Shown here in pieces: positions 55,299 through 64,000 of a stretch of 64,000 nt of DNA. The notes beneath the pieces were generated by a model, which worked only from the letters and a program-made list of their open reading frames with translations, was not told the DNA's origin and searched no databases. Position numbers and translations under genes: made by a program. Within the stretch, counting starts at the first letter, position 1. Each line of letters opens with the position of its first letter. The stretch is from Klebsiella planticola ATCC 33531 (GTDB taxonomy: Bacteria; Pseudomonadota; Gammaproteobacteria; Enterobacterales; Enterobacteriaceae): the NCBI RefSeq assembly GCF_000735435.1, contig NZ_JMPP01000067.1:1-64000 (forward strand), given 5' to 3'.

Positions 55299-55312
55299 TC
55301 TACGCGAGTAGA
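55299..55312. promoter_or_regulatory. Operator 2, LacI-type palindrome
   Basis: TCTACGCGAGTAGA differs from operator 1 in one base. It covers the expected transcription start. Spacing of 42 bases, four helical turns, would let one LacI tetramer or two dimers bind the same face. Confidence 0.75.
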
Positions 55313-55367
55313 ACATGAAGAGTTAAAACCTGCGGCTTTTGTCGACAGCTCACTTCAAGGAGTTCTT

Positions 55368-56762
55368 ATGAACACGCATTCATCCTCTGTTCCCCTGACT
55401 GACGGCCAGCAGGCTGCCCAGGAGCGCATGGAAACCCCCGAAGGGCGCCGCGAATTCTGGCGAGCGACGTTTTCCTGCTGGTTAGGCACCACGATGGAAT
55501 ATGCCGATTTTGCGCTCTACGGACTCGCCGCCGGTATTATCTTTGGCGATGTCTTTTTTCCACAGGCCACCCCAGTCATGGCGCTTCTCTCCAGCTTTGC
55601 CGCCTATTCCGTTGGTTTTATTGCCCGGCCCATCGGCGCGCTGCTGTTTGGCTGGATAGGCGACCGGCACGGACGCAAAATTGTCATGGTGATCACCATC
55701 GGCCTGATGGGATTCTCAACCATGCTAATCGGCTTAATTCCCGGCTACGCCCAGATTGGCGTATGGGCGCCGGTGTGCCTGGTTATTCTGCGATTTACTC
55801 AAGGGCTGGGGGCCGGAGCAGAACTCTCAGGCGGCACCGTGATGCTCGGTGAATACGCCCCCGTGAAGCGCCGCGGGCTGGTCTCTTCCATTATCGCTCT
55901 CGGCTCCAACAGCGGCACTTTACTCGCCTCTCTGGTCTGGCTCGTTGTCTTACAAATGGACAAAGATGCGTTGCTCAGTTGGGGATGGCGCATCCCTTTC
56001 CTCAGCAGCATTCTCATCGCCGCGACGGCGCTGTTCATTCGTCGCCATATCCGTGAAACTCCGGTCTTTGAACGACAAAAAGCGCTGCTCAAGGCCGAAC
56101 GTGAAAAATCGCTGCGCCGCGGCCAGGCCATGAAACAGCAGGACACCCGTGGCTTCTGGCGACGCACCCGTGCGTTCTGGACAATGGTCGGCTTACGCAT
56201 CGGCGAAAATGGCCCATCCTACCTCGCCCAGGGTTTTATCATTGGCTATGTCGCCAGGGTTCTGATGGTCGATAAATCGGTCCCGACGGTGGCCGTGTTT
56301 ATCGCGTCGATTCTGGGATTCGCCATTATTCCGCTGGCGGGCTGGCTTTCCGATCGCTTCGGTCGGCGCATCATCTATCGTTGGTTCTGTCTGTTACTGA
56401 TCCTCTACGCCTTCCCGGCCTTTATGCTGCTCGACTCCCGTGAGCCGTGGATTGTTATCCCCACCATCATTACCGGTATGGGGCTCGCTTCGCTGGGTAT
56501 TTTCGGTGTCCAGGCGGCCTGGGGCGTTGAGCTTTTTGGCGTGACTAATCGCTATACCAAAATGGCCTTCGCCAAAGAGCTGGGCTCAATTATGTCGGGC
56601 GGTACCGCGCCGCTGGTGGCCTCGGCGCTGCTCTCGTTTTACGGGCACTGGTGGCCTATCGCAGTCTATTTCTCGCTGATGGCTGCCATCGGTCTGGTGA
56701 CCACCTTTTTCGCTCCGGAGACGCGCGGACGCGATCTCAATTTACCTGAGGACGCAATTTGA
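55368..56762 (+). CDS. MFS transporter of the metabolite:H+ symporter (MHS) type
   Basis: The 464-residue transporter begins after AAGGAG at 55368. The N-terminal EFWRATFSCWLGTTMEYADFALYGLAAGIIF, the GWIGDRHGRK loop, and RFTQGLGAGAELSGGTVMLGEYAP are typical of the MHS group (ProP, ShiA, YhjE relatives). It is the first gene of a cassette with a LacI regulator and a nucleoside hydrolase, so a nucleoside-like substrate is inferred. Two operator palindromes flank its promoter. Confidence 0.85.
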   Translation: MNTHSSSVPLTDGQQAAQERMETPEGRREFWRATFSCWLGTTMEYADFALYGLAAGIIFGDVFFPQATPVMALLSSFAAYSVGFIARPIGALLFGWIGDRHGRKIVMVITIGLMGFSTMLIGLIPGYAQIGVWAPVCLVILRFTQGLGAGAELSGGTVMLGEYAPVKRRGLVSSIIALGSNSGTLLASLVWLVVLQMDKDALLSWGWRIPFLSSILIAATALFIRRHIRETPVFERQKALLKAEREKSLRRGQAMKQQDTRGFWRRTRAFWTMVGLRIGENGPSYLAQGFIIGYVARVLMVDKSVPTVAVFIASILGFAIIPLAGWLSDRFGRRIIYRWFCLLLILYAFPAFMLLDSREPWIVIPTIITGMGLASLGIFGVQAAWGVELFGVTNRYTKMAFAKELGSIMSGGTAPLVASALLSFYGHWWPIAVYFSLMAAIGLVTTFFAPETRGRDLNLPEDAI

Positions 56763-56765
56763 GCA

Positions 56766-56788
56766 CGGAGAACGCTGGATGCGCGTTC
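56766..56788 (+). terminator. Weak hairpin after transporter gene
   Basis: AGAACGC and GCGTTCT form a 7-bp stem with a short loop, followed by TTTACCC. It may attenuate transcription between the transporter and regulator genes. Confidence 0.35.
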
Positions 56789-56868
56789 TTTACCCAAGAT
56801 TTTTGGGGGACAACACCTTATGCTGTGCGGAAAAGAGAATGCTCTGAACTCAACCAGGTAGGTGCCTC

Positions 56869-57900
56869 GTGACCCAATCACATTCACAACGCGTAACACG
56901 TTCCGATGTCGCAAAGGAGGCGGGAACATCTGTCGCTGTCGTGAGTTACGTTATTAATAACGGTCCACGTCCCGTTGCCGAGGCGACCCGGCAGCGCGTG
57001 TTGCAGGCGATCAAGAAAACCGGTTACCGGCCCAATGGTATCGCCCGCGCTCTGGCCTCGGGGAGTACGCAAACTTACGGGCTTGTGGCCCCGGATATCT
57101 CAAACCCGTTTATTGCCTCCATGGCGCACGCCCTGCAGCGCGAAGCGTTCGCTGACGGCAAGGTCCTCCTGCTGGGGGATGCGGGTGATAACAGCGGACG
57201 GGAGCGTGAATTGATCAACAACATGCTCAATCGCCAGGTTGACGGCCTGATTTATACCAGCGTTGACCGGCACCCGTATATTGAGTTGATTGAAGAGAGC
57301 GGCACGCCCTGCGTGATGTTGGATCGCGTCGATGCCGGATTAAACGTCAGCGTTATTCAGGTGGATGAACAGCTGGCGGCCTGGCAGGTGACGAAACATC
57401 TTATCGATCACGGCTACCGCGATATCGGCATTATCTGTGGCCCGCGTGAAATGCTCAACACCCAGGATCGTATTCGGGGATGGCAGTTAGCGCTGGAAGA
57501 AGCGTCGCTGGCGGTCACTCCTGGCTGGATTTTTTCGACCAACTATACGCGGGCAGGAGGCTATGAGGCGACAAAACGTATGCTGCAGGGTAAGCCTCCG
57601 CGCGCGCTGTTCGCCACCAATGAACAACAGGCGATCGGCTGCTTACGCGCGCTGGCAGAGCACGGGCTGCGTGTGCCCCAGGATGTGGCGCTGGTCTGCT
57701 TTAACGCCACACAAGAATCGGCTTACAACGTCCCTTCCTTAACGGCCGTCCGCCAGCCCGTCGACAAAATGGCCCGGGCGGCGATCGACATGCTGAAAAA
57801 CTGGGACGGTAAGGTTCGCCGCGTTGAATTTGAGTTTTATTTACGAGTGGGAGAGTCGTGTGGCTGCCAGGGACATGAAGTACAACCTGAGACAAGATGA
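56869..57900 (+). CDS. LacI-family transcriptional regulator
   Basis: The 343-residue regulator has the N-terminal helix-turn-helix (TRSDVAKEAGTSVAVVSYVIN, 10-30), hinge helix NGIARALAS (56-64) and a periplasmic-binding-like effector domain (YGLVAPDISNPFIASMAHALQ...). It starts with GTG. It most likely controls its own cassette through the two TCTACGCGNGTAGA palindromes. The inducer may be a nucleoside or ribose derivative, by context only. Confidence 0.88.
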   Translation: MTQSHSQRVTRSDVAKEAGTSVAVVSYVINNGPRPVAEATRQRVLQAIKKTGYRPNGIARALASGSTQTYGLVAPDISNPFIASMAHALQREAFADGKVLLLGDAGDNSGRERELINNMLNRQVDGLIYTSVDRHPYIELIEESGTPCVMLDRVDAGLNVSVIQVDEQLAAWQVTKHLIDHGYRDIGIICGPREMLNTQDRIRGWQLALEEASLAVTPGWIFSTNYTRAGGYEATKRMLQGKPPRALFATNEQQAIGCLRALAEHGLRVPQDVALVCFNATQESAYNVPSLTAVRQPVDKMARAAIDMLKNWDGKVRRVEFEFYLRVGESCGCQGHEVQPETR

Positions 57901-57910
57901 AAATGAATCC

Positions 57911-58894
57911 ATGCGCGTGATTATCGACTGCGACCCGGGGAACGGCATTCCGGGTGCCAATATCGATGATGGCCTGGCGTTGGCGCTGGCGATTGCCGCA
58001 CCGCAAATCACCCTGGAAATGATCACCACCGTGGCAGGCAATACGCCGGTAGAAACCGGCTATGCCGTCGCCAAAGAGCTCGTCCGACAGCTAGATATCC
58101 CTGTTTCGGTCTACCGCGGCGCCGCCCGCGCCCTCAGAGAAGACCCGCTGCCGTGGCGCGAAAAACTTGATCATGGCGTCGATCGCGCTGGCTTACGCCA
58201 GCTATGGTCGGACGTCCCTGCCCCGCCAACCTGCCAGGCCGTGCAGCCTCTGGCACCACAGGCCATCGGCGAGCTGATCTGCAACCATCCCGGCGAGATA
58301 ACGCTGATTGCCACCGGACCACTCACCAATGTGGCGATAGCGCTACAGCTCTATCCCGATATCGTTGGTACGGTTAAAAACATCGTGATCATGGGCGGGG
58401 TGTTCAACGTTGCGGGCTATATAAAGGACACCAATTTTGGTTTGGATCCTGAAGCGGCACACGCCGTACTCACCAGCGGCGCGCCTGTCACGCTGGTGCC
58501 GATGGATGTCACCACGAAAACGCAAATGCTTCATCGCGATCTGGATCGTCTGACTTCGGTAAATAACGGGCTTAGTCGTTATCTGGCCCAGACTGTTCGC
58601 CCGTGGATCGCCTACTCAATGCAGACCCGCAACCTGCCCGGATGTTGGATCCATGATGTGTTAACCGTTGCCTGGTTACTTGATCCGACAATGGCGACGA
58701 CCACAGAAGATTACCTCGACGTCTCCCTGGAAGGCATCACTCGCGGTATGACCTGCCGCTACGGGCGTGACGGCCTGCGCCTGGAGGTGGGGATTCCCGA
58801 GCCGCAAGGCGCGACAGTACGCATCCTCGAAAGTATCGATAATAACCATCTTCTGGCGCTGCTCGAACACTATATTCACCGTTACCGCGCCTAG
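57911..58894 (+). CDS. Nucleoside hydrolase with extended metal-binding loop
   Basis: The 327-residue protein is a ribonucleoside hydrolase of the IunH fold. The calcium-site motif reads DCDPG followed by NGIPGAN and then IDDGLALALA, so seven residues separate DPG from the IDD that normally follows at once. Other hallmarks are LIATGPLTNVAIAL, IVIMGGVFNVAGY and HDVLTVAWLLDP with the catalytic histidine. The ATG at 57911 is preferred; the frame is open into the end of the LacI gene. It should cleave nucleosides to base and ribose. Confidence 0.85.
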   Translation: MRVIIDCDPGNGIPGANIDDGLALALAIAAPQITLEMITTVAGNTPVETGYAVAKELVRQLDIPVSVYRGAARALREDPLPWREKLDHGVDRAGLRQLWSDVPAPPTCQAVQPLAPQAIGELICNHPGEITLIATGPLTNVAIALQLYPDIVGTVKNIVIMGGVFNVAGYIKDTNFGLDPEAAHAVLTSGAPVTLVPMDVTTKTQMLHRDLDRLTSVNNGLSRYLAQTVRPWIAYSMQTRNLPGCWIHDVLTVAWLLDPTMATTTEDYLDVSLEGITRGMTCRYGRDGLRLEVGIPEPQGATVRILESIDNNHLLALLEHYIHRYRA

Positions 58895-58955
58895 CATTCC
58901 TGCACAGGCAAGAGGAACAGCACGCGCTGCGCGGGCAGGGTTTTGCGGAGGAAAA

Positions 58956-59669
58956 ATGAATACGTTGGCGCTCATCTTATCTGGCGAGGGAGAATCTGCT
59001 TTCATTACGCTATGCAAAATTGGCGTGGCTTTTATTCTCGGCGGAATCATCGGCCTGGAGAGAGAATCAAAAGGTAAGCCGGTTGGCTTTAAAACCTGCG
59101 TGATTATTTCCGTAGCCAGCTGCGTCCTGACGATTGTCTCGATCCAGTCGGCGGAGTATTACGCTGAGATCTCCGCCAACATCCGCAGCGATCCGATGCG
59201 CCTGGCGGCGCAGATCATCAGCGGCGTCGGATTTCTCGGCGCGGGGGTGATCCTCCACCGCCATGATGATGCGATTTCCGGGCTGACGACAGCGGCAATA
59301 GTATGGGCTTCCGCAGGGGTAGGCATTACCAGCGGCGCCGGTTTTTATCTCCATGCTCTTCTCGCCACCGGATTATTCCTGCTGGCGATCAAGCTCAGTT
59401 ATTTCGTCATTTTTTTACAAACTAAAAATCAGTCACCCGGCAAAGTAAAAATCCGCATTATCCTTGATGAAAAATCCGGCTTAGAAACGCTAATAACGGG
59501 TATTACGCAGCAAAAAAATATTATCGAAACCATCACGATCCGTGATTTAAAAAAGGGAAAAATAGAGGTCAACCTCAAGATGGTGGTGAGGAAAAAAATG
59601 ACCTTACCCGAACTGTACAGCAGCCTTTCTTCTCTGGAACATGTCTGCGCGATTGCGCTGGAACACTAA
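58956..59669 (+). CDS. MgtC/SapB-family membrane protein
   Basis: The 237-residue protein has the MgtC helices: LCKIGVAFILGGIIGLERESKGKPVGFKTCVIISVASC, then AAQIISGVGFLGAGVILHRHDDAISGLTTAAIVWASAGVGI, followed by a soluble ACT-like C-terminal part (about 155-237). GGAGGAAAA precedes the ATG. The family contributes to growth in low magnesium or to F-ATPase control. It is 61 bases after the nucleoside hydrolase gene; a functional link is not clear. Confidence 0.85.
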   Translation: MNTLALILSGEGESAFITLCKIGVAFILGGIIGLERESKGKPVGFKTCVIISVASCVLTIVSIQSAEYYAEISANIRSDPMRLAAQIISGVGFLGAGVILHRHDDAISGLTTAAIVWASAGVGITSGAGFYLHALLATGLFLLAIKLSYFVIFLQTKNQSPGKVKIRIILDEKSGLETLITGITQQKNIIETITIRDLKKGKIEVNLKMVVRKKMTLPELYSSLSSLEHVCAIALEH

Positions 59670-59692
59670 AAACGCCGCGGCAAATAAACACC

Positions 59693-59723
59693 TTGACCTT
59701 CCCCTTGCTGGAAGGTTTAACCT
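59693..59723 (+). promoter_or_regulatory. CueR-controlled copA promoter
   Basis: TTGACC (59693) and TAACCT (59718) are separated by 19 bases, the long spacer of MerR-type promoters. The palindrome CCTTCC-N7-GGAAGG (59697-59715) fills the spacer and matches the E. coli copA operator. CueR with Cu(I) would activate it. Confidence 0.9.
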
Positions 59724-59762
59724 TTATCACAGTCAGTCATCCCTGTCATAAAGGAGTGTGTT

Positions 59763-62264
59763 ATGTCTCAAACCATCGACCTGGCCCTGGACGGTTTGTC
59801 CTGCGGTCACTGCGTCAAACGCGTAAAAGAAAGTCTCGAACAGCGCCCGGACGTTGAGCTGGCGGAAGTCACCGTCACCGAAGCGCACGTGACCGGTAGC
59901 GCCAGTGCAGAAGCGCTTATCGAAACCATCAAGCAAGCCGGTTACGGCGCAGAGTTAAGCCACCCAAAGGCTAAACCGCTGGCGGAGTCATCAATCCCGT
60001 CGGAAGCGCTGACAGCGGTCTCTTCTGAGCTTCCGGCAGCGACGGCTGATGATGAAAGCCAACAGCTGCTGTTAAGCGGCATGAGCTGCGCCAGCTGTGT
60101 TTCCCGGGTACAAAACGCGCTGCAAAGCGTACCGGGCGTCACGCAGGCACGGGTAAACCTCGCGGAACGCACTGCGCTGGTTATGGGCAGCGCGTCCGCC
60201 GCAGAATTAGTCCAGGCGGTGGAGAAGGCAGGCTACGGCGCCGAAGCGATCGAAGATGACCAGCAACGCCGCGAACGCCAGCAGGAAACCGCTATCGCCA
60301 CCATGAAACGCTTCCGTTGGCAGGCGATTGTTGCCCTGCTGGTGGGGGTGCCGGTCATGGTCTGGGGAATGATCGGTGACAATATGATGGTCAGCGATGA
60401 TAACCGTTCCCTGTGGCTGGTTATCGGGCTTGTCACCCTGGCGGTGATGGTCTTCGCCGGCGGCCATTTCTATCGCAGCGCATGGAAAAGCCTGAAAAAC
60501 GCGACGGCCACTATGGATACGCTGGTGGCGCTGGGAACCGGCGTAGCTTGGCTCTATTCCATGAGCGTCAACCTGTGGCCGCAGTGGTTCCCGATGGAGG
60601 CTCGCCATCTCTACTATGAAGCCAGCGCAATGATTATCGGCTTAATTAATCTCGGTCATATGCTGGAAGCCCGCGCCCGTCAGCGCTCCTCAAAAGCGCT
60701 GGAAAAACTGCTCGACCTGACGCCACCGTCGGCGCGGGTTGTCAGCGAAGAGGGTGAAAAAAGCGTGCCGCTGGCCGACGTTCAGCCGGGGATGACCCTG
60801 CGTCTGACCACCGGCGACCGGGTTCCGGTTGACGGAGTGATAAGCCAGGGCGAAGCCTGGCTGGATGAGGCGATGCTGACCGGCGAACCGATTCCACAAC
60901 AAAAAACGGATGGCGACACGCTGCATGCCGGTACCGTGGTCCAGGACGGCAGCGTTCTGTTTACCGCCAGCGCCGTCGGCAGCCAGACGACGCTTGCCCG
61001 TATCATCCGCATGGTGCGCCAGGCGCAAAGCAGCAAACCGGAAATCGGCCAGCTGGCGGATAAAATCTCCGCCGTATTCGTGCCGGCCGTGGTGGTTATC
61101 GCCCTGTTCAGTGCGGCAATCTGGTACTTCTTCGGGCCGGCACCGCAAATTGTCTATACCCTGGTGATCGCCACTACGGTGCTGATTATCGCCTGCCCTT
61201 GTGCGCTGGGCCTGGCGACGCCGATGTCGATTATCTCCGGCGTGGGTCGCGCGGCGGAATATGGCGTGCTGGTTCGCGATGCCGATGCGCTGCAGCGCGC
61301 CAGCCAGCTCGATACCATCGTTTTTGATAAAACGGGCACCCTGACCGAAGGTAAACCGCAGGTGGTGGCGGTAAAAACCTTTGCCGAGGTTGATGAGCCC
61401 ACCGCGCTACGTCTTGCAGCGGCACTGGAGCAAGGCTCCAGCCACCCGCTGGCGCGGGCGATCATCGAGAAAGCCGCCGATAGTCAGTTGCCGGTCGTCA
61501 ACAACTTCCGCACTCTGCGCGGACTCGGCGTCAGCGGCGAGGCAGAAGGCCGTACCCTGCTGCTCGGTAACCAGGCGCTGCTTAATGAGCAAAAGATTGC
61601 CACCGCCGCCGTAGAAAGCGAGATTGCCGCCCAGGCATCACAAGGGACAACGCCGGTGCTGCTGGCGATCGATGGCCAGGTCGCCGCACTGTTCGCTATT
61701 CGCGATCCGCTGCGTAGCGATAGCGTCGCTGCGCTGGCTCGCCTGCACCGCCAGGGTTATCGTCTGGTGATGCTGACCGGGGATAACCCCACGACCGCTA
61801 ACGCGATTGCCAAAGAGGCAGGCATCGACGAAGTGATCGCCGGCGTGCTGCCGGACGGCAAAGCTGACGCTATCAAGCGCCTGCAAAGCCAGGGACATCA
61901 GGTGGCGATGGTCGGTGACGGCATCAACGACGCGCCGGCGCTGGCCCAGGCCGACGTCGGGATTGCGATGGGCGGCGGGAGCGATGTTGCCATTGAGACG
62001 GCGGCCATCACCCTGATGCGCCATAGTCTGAACGGCGTCGCGGATGCGCTGGCGATTTCCAAAGCCACGCTGCGCAACATGAAGCAGAACCTGCTGGGCG
62101 CCTTTGTGTACAACTCGCTGGGGATCCCCATCGCCGCCGGAATCTTATGGCCGCTGACCGGAACTCTGCTTAACCCGGTGGTAGCCGGTGCCGCTATGGC
62201 GCTCTCTTCCATTACCGTGGTCAGCAACGCCAACCGGCTGCTGCGCTTTAAACCGAAAGACTAG
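59763..62264 (+). CDS. copA: Copper-exporting P1B-type ATPase CopA
   Basis: The 833-residue pump exports Cu(I) from the cytoplasm. It has two N-terminal metal-binding domains, GLSCGHC (Cys14/Cys17) and GMSCASC (Cys109/Cys112), the membrane copper site [10 protein letters not shown], the phosphorylation motif DKTGTLT, the SHPLARAI nucleotide histidine and [11 protein letters not shown]. The upstream promoter has a CueR box. A conserved frameshift site at codons 68-69 predicts a short chaperone product as well. Confidence 0.97.
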   Translation: MSQTIDLALDGLSCGHCVKRVKESLEQRPDVELAEVTVTEAHVTGSASAEALIETIKQAGYGAELSHPKAKPLAESSIPSEALTAVSSELPAATADDESQQLLLSGMSCASCVSRVQNALQSVPGVTQARVNLAERTALVMGSASAAELVQAVEKAGYGAEAIEDDQQRRERQQETAIATMKRFRWQAIVALLVGVPVMVWGMIGDNMMVSDDNRSLWLVIGLVTLAVMVFAGGHFYRSAWKSLKNATATMDTLVALGTGVAWLYSMSVNLWPQWFPMEARHLYYEASAMIIGLINLGHMLEARARQRSSKALEKLLDLTPPSARVVSEEGEKSVPLADVQPGMTLRLTTGDRVPVDGVISQGEAWLDEAMLTGEPIPQQKTDGDTLHAGTVVQDGSVLFTASAVGSQTTLARIIRMVRQAQSSKPEIGQLADKISAVFVPAVVVIALFSAAIWYFFGPAPQIVYTLVIATTVLIIACPCALGLATPMSIISGVGRAAEYGVLVRDADALQRASQLDTIVFDKTGTLTEGKPQVVAVKTFAEVDEPTALRLAAALEQGSSHPLARAIIEKAADSQLPVVNNFRTLRGLGVSGEAEGRTLLLGNQALLNEQKIATAAVESEIAAQASQGTTPVLLAIDGQVAALFAIRDPLRSDSVAALARLHRQGYRLVMLTGDNPTTANAIAKEAGIDEVIAGVLPDGKADAIKRLQSQGHQVAMVGDGINDAPALAQADVGIAMGGGSDVAIETAAITLMRHSLNGVADALAISKATLRNMKQNLLGAFVYNSLGIPIAAGILWPLTGTLLNPVVAGAAMALSSITVVSNANRLLRFKPKD
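59963..59975 (+). promoter_or_regulatory. Programmed -1 frameshift site in copA giving CopA(Z)
   Basis: The slippery heptamer C-CCA-AAG occurs at codons 68-69. After a -1 slip the reading continues GGC then TAA, giving a 70-residue protein with one metal-binding domain. E. coli copA has the same site and makes the copper chaperone CopA(Z) this way. The downstream stimulating structure was not examined. Confidence 0.75.
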
Positions 62265-62315
62265 ATGTTATGACCCATACGCGCTAGCATGAAGACTTCA
62301 CACTACGGAGCGCGT

Positions 62316-63110
62316 ATGGGCCTGTTAAACCGAATAAAAATGCTGTGGCGTGCCGCCGTCGGCGCGTCTTATTCCTGGCCCGCACTGGATATTACCCTTC
62401 CCGGAGAGCGCTATTTGCATCTGGTCGGCAGTATTCATATGGGCACACGCGACATGTCCCCTCCTCCCGCCAGGCTACTGAAAAAAATTCGTCAGGCCGA
62501 CGCCCTCATCGTGGAGGCGGATATCACCGGCAACGAAACGCCCTTTGCTGACCTCCCCGCCTGCCCGCCGCTGGCCGAGCGTTTAACCCCGCAGCAGCTC
62601 GTCGAGCTGGAGAGTCGGGCCGCGGAACTCGGGCTGTCGACGGCGCCGTTTGACAGCCAGCCGCTCTGGCAGGTGGCGATGGTGTTACAGGCAACGCAGG
62701 CTCAGAAGCTGGGGCTGCGTGCGGATTACGGCATTGACTACCAGCTGCTGATGGCCGCGCGTGAGAGCAAGGTGCGGGTGATGGAGCTTGAAGGCACCGA
62801 CAGCCAGATAGCGCTGCTGCGCGACCTCCCGGACGGCGGACTGGCGCTGCTGGAGGATACGTTGACCCACTGGCGCACCAACGCCCGTCTTTTGCAGGTG
62901 ATGATCGGCTGGTGGCTGGAGCAGCCGCCCGACAAAGGCGTCACCACGTTGCCGACAACCTTTAGCCAGTCGCTGTACGATGTGCTCATGCATCAGCGCA
63001 ATCAGGCATGGCGCGAGACGCTGCTGGCGCTGCCGCCGGGGCGCTATGTTGTCGCCGTCGGGGCGCTGCATTTATACGGTGAAGGGAATCTGCCTGATAT
63101 GCTGACGTAA
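62316..63110 (+). CDS. ybaP: TraB/GumN-family protein YbaP
   Basis: The 264-residue protein is of the TraB/GumN group, with the hallmark LHLVGSIHMGTRDM near the N-terminus, ADALIVEADITG and the late VVAVGALHLYGEGNLPDML. The group is thought to be metal-dependent peptidases. The ATG at 62316 with GGAG before it gives the E. coli length. The small RNA chiX lies on the other strand right after its stop codon. Confidence 0.93.
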   Translation: MGLLNRIKMLWRAAVGASYSWPALDITLPGERYLHLVGSIHMGTRDMSPPPARLLKKIRQADALIVEADITGNETPFADLPACPPLAERLTPQQLVELESRAAELGLSTAPFDSQPLWQVAMVLQATQAQKLGLRADYGIDYQLLMAARESKVRVMELEGTDSQIALLRDLPDGGLALLEDTLTHWRTNARLLQVMIGWWLEQPPDKGVTTLPTTFSQSLYDVLMHQRNQAWRETLLALPPGRYVVAVGALHLYGEGNLPDMLT

Positions 63111-63188
63111 AAAAATGGCCAATATTTCTATTGGCCCGTCAAAGAGGAATTTCATCATTATTATTATCCCGGAATTTGCATTCCGGAT
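63108..63188 (-). ncRNA. chiX: ChiX small RNA (MicM/SroB)
   Basis: The reverse strand between ybaP and ybaK encodes an RNA of about 81 bases with the ChiX features. There is a 5' hairpin CCGGAAT/ATTCCGG, an AU-rich linker, the target-pairing stretch GAAATTCCTCTTTGACGG, and a terminator GGCCAATA-GAAA-TATTGGCC followed by ATTTTTTT. E. coli has chiX in the same gap and orientation, with the same pairing stretch; only the first hairpin differs in sequence. A promoter TTGGCA-N18-GACAAT lies upstream (63195-63224). ChiX silences the chitoporin gene chiP through Hfq. Confidence 0.92.
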
Positions 63189-63287
63189 CGTTCGATTGTC
63201 GCTCAAAGTGACCATCACTGCCAATACTATTGCGCAAGATGGTACTATTTTTTACACATTCAACGGGCGTATGCTGACAGCACCTGA

Positions 63288-63791
<504 letters not shown>

Positions 63792-63814
63792 TCGCGCCTC
63801 AGCGTACAGGGACC

Positions 63815-63921
63815 TGTAAAACGGGGCGATCCCGAAGGCGGCGCGGCGCGCCTGACCAGGCTACTCATCCCCCAGATCGTGGCGAATCCGTAGCCCGGTC
63901 AGCGCAGCGCCACCGGGGATA
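63815..63921. repeat. REP-like elements between ybaK and ushA
   Basis: An element GGCGATCCCGAAGGCGGCGC...CCAGGCTAC (about 63823-63864) and one GTAGCCCGGTCAGCGCAGCG/CCACCGGGG (63890-63918) lie between the convergent genes. Confidence 0.55.
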
Positions 63922-63931
63922 TCCTCACGCG

Positions 63932-64000
63932 TTACTGCCAGCTCACCTCGCCTTTCGGCTCATAGGCGGCCGCGTCCAGCGGTGAGTTTTTCTGGATATA
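63932..64000 (-). CDS. ushA: UshA (UDP-sugar hydrolase/5'-nucleotidase), C-terminal end only
   Basis: The last 22 residues of a leftward gene are visible, YIQKNSPLDAAAYEPKGE followed by VSWQ and TAA. This matches the end of periplasmic UshA as I recall it, and ushA is the neighbour of ybaK in E. coli. The rest lies outside the window. Confidence 0.75.
   Translation of the reverse strand, partial: YIQKNSPLDAAAYEPKGEVSWQ

Overview
The window is a chromosomal segment of an enterobacterium, most likely Klebsiella or a close relative such as Raoultella. Order and protein lengths closely follow the Escherichia coli stretch folD-ybcJ-cysS-ppiB-lpxH-purEK-(allantoin cluster)-selU-ybbP-ybbA-tesA-ybbO-cnoX-fetBA-qmcA-ybbJ-cueR-copA-ybaP-chiX-ybaK-ushA. 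Several places where E. coli carries other genes are filled differently here, and the 'gtagccccggtaagcgcag...accgggg' type of repeat is common between genes. The genus is inferred from layout and sequence feel; no database search was possible.

Bases 1 to about 14,970 are accessory DNA next to a tRNA-Arg(TCT) gene. They hold a three-gene set (kynurenine-formamidase-like hydrolase, RidA-like deaminase, aromatic-type aminotransferase), an acetyltransferase, several very small genes (zinc-ribbon YnfU-like, YmcF-like, two adjacent YdfK/YnaE-like cold-shock relatives, small membrane or secreted peptides), a second citrate synthase that has lost one catalytic histidine, and a metal/envelope-stress type two-component system. 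Upstream of that system is the remnant of an RND efflux operon, in which the adaptor is fused in frame to the last residues of the pump.

Bases 15,000 to 21,050 are housekeeping: folD, ybcJ, cysS, ppiB, lpxH and the PurR-controlled purEK operon. Bases 21,350 to 42,810 carry a complete allantoin/glyoxylate regulon. Allantoin enters through AllP and is opened by AllB, AllC and AllE to ureidoglycolate. AllD then gives oxalurate, which AllFGH plus carbamate kinase AllK convert to oxamate and ATP. Alternatively AllA releases glyoxylate, which Gcl, Hyi, GlxR and GlxK take to 2-phosphoglycerate. AllR and AllS regulate, and two 17-base AllR-type palindromes are visible. An extra MFS transporter sits inside the cluster.

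Bases 42,900 to 63,800 carry selU, a porin/monooxygenase pair in the position of E. coli rhsD, the ybb genes and fetAB, then cueR and copA. These last two are separated by an unrelated cassette (MHS-type transporter, LacI regulator, nucleoside hydrolase, MgtC-like protein) with two clear operator palindromes. The end holds ybaP, the small RNA chiX on the opposite strand, ybaK and the tail of ushA.
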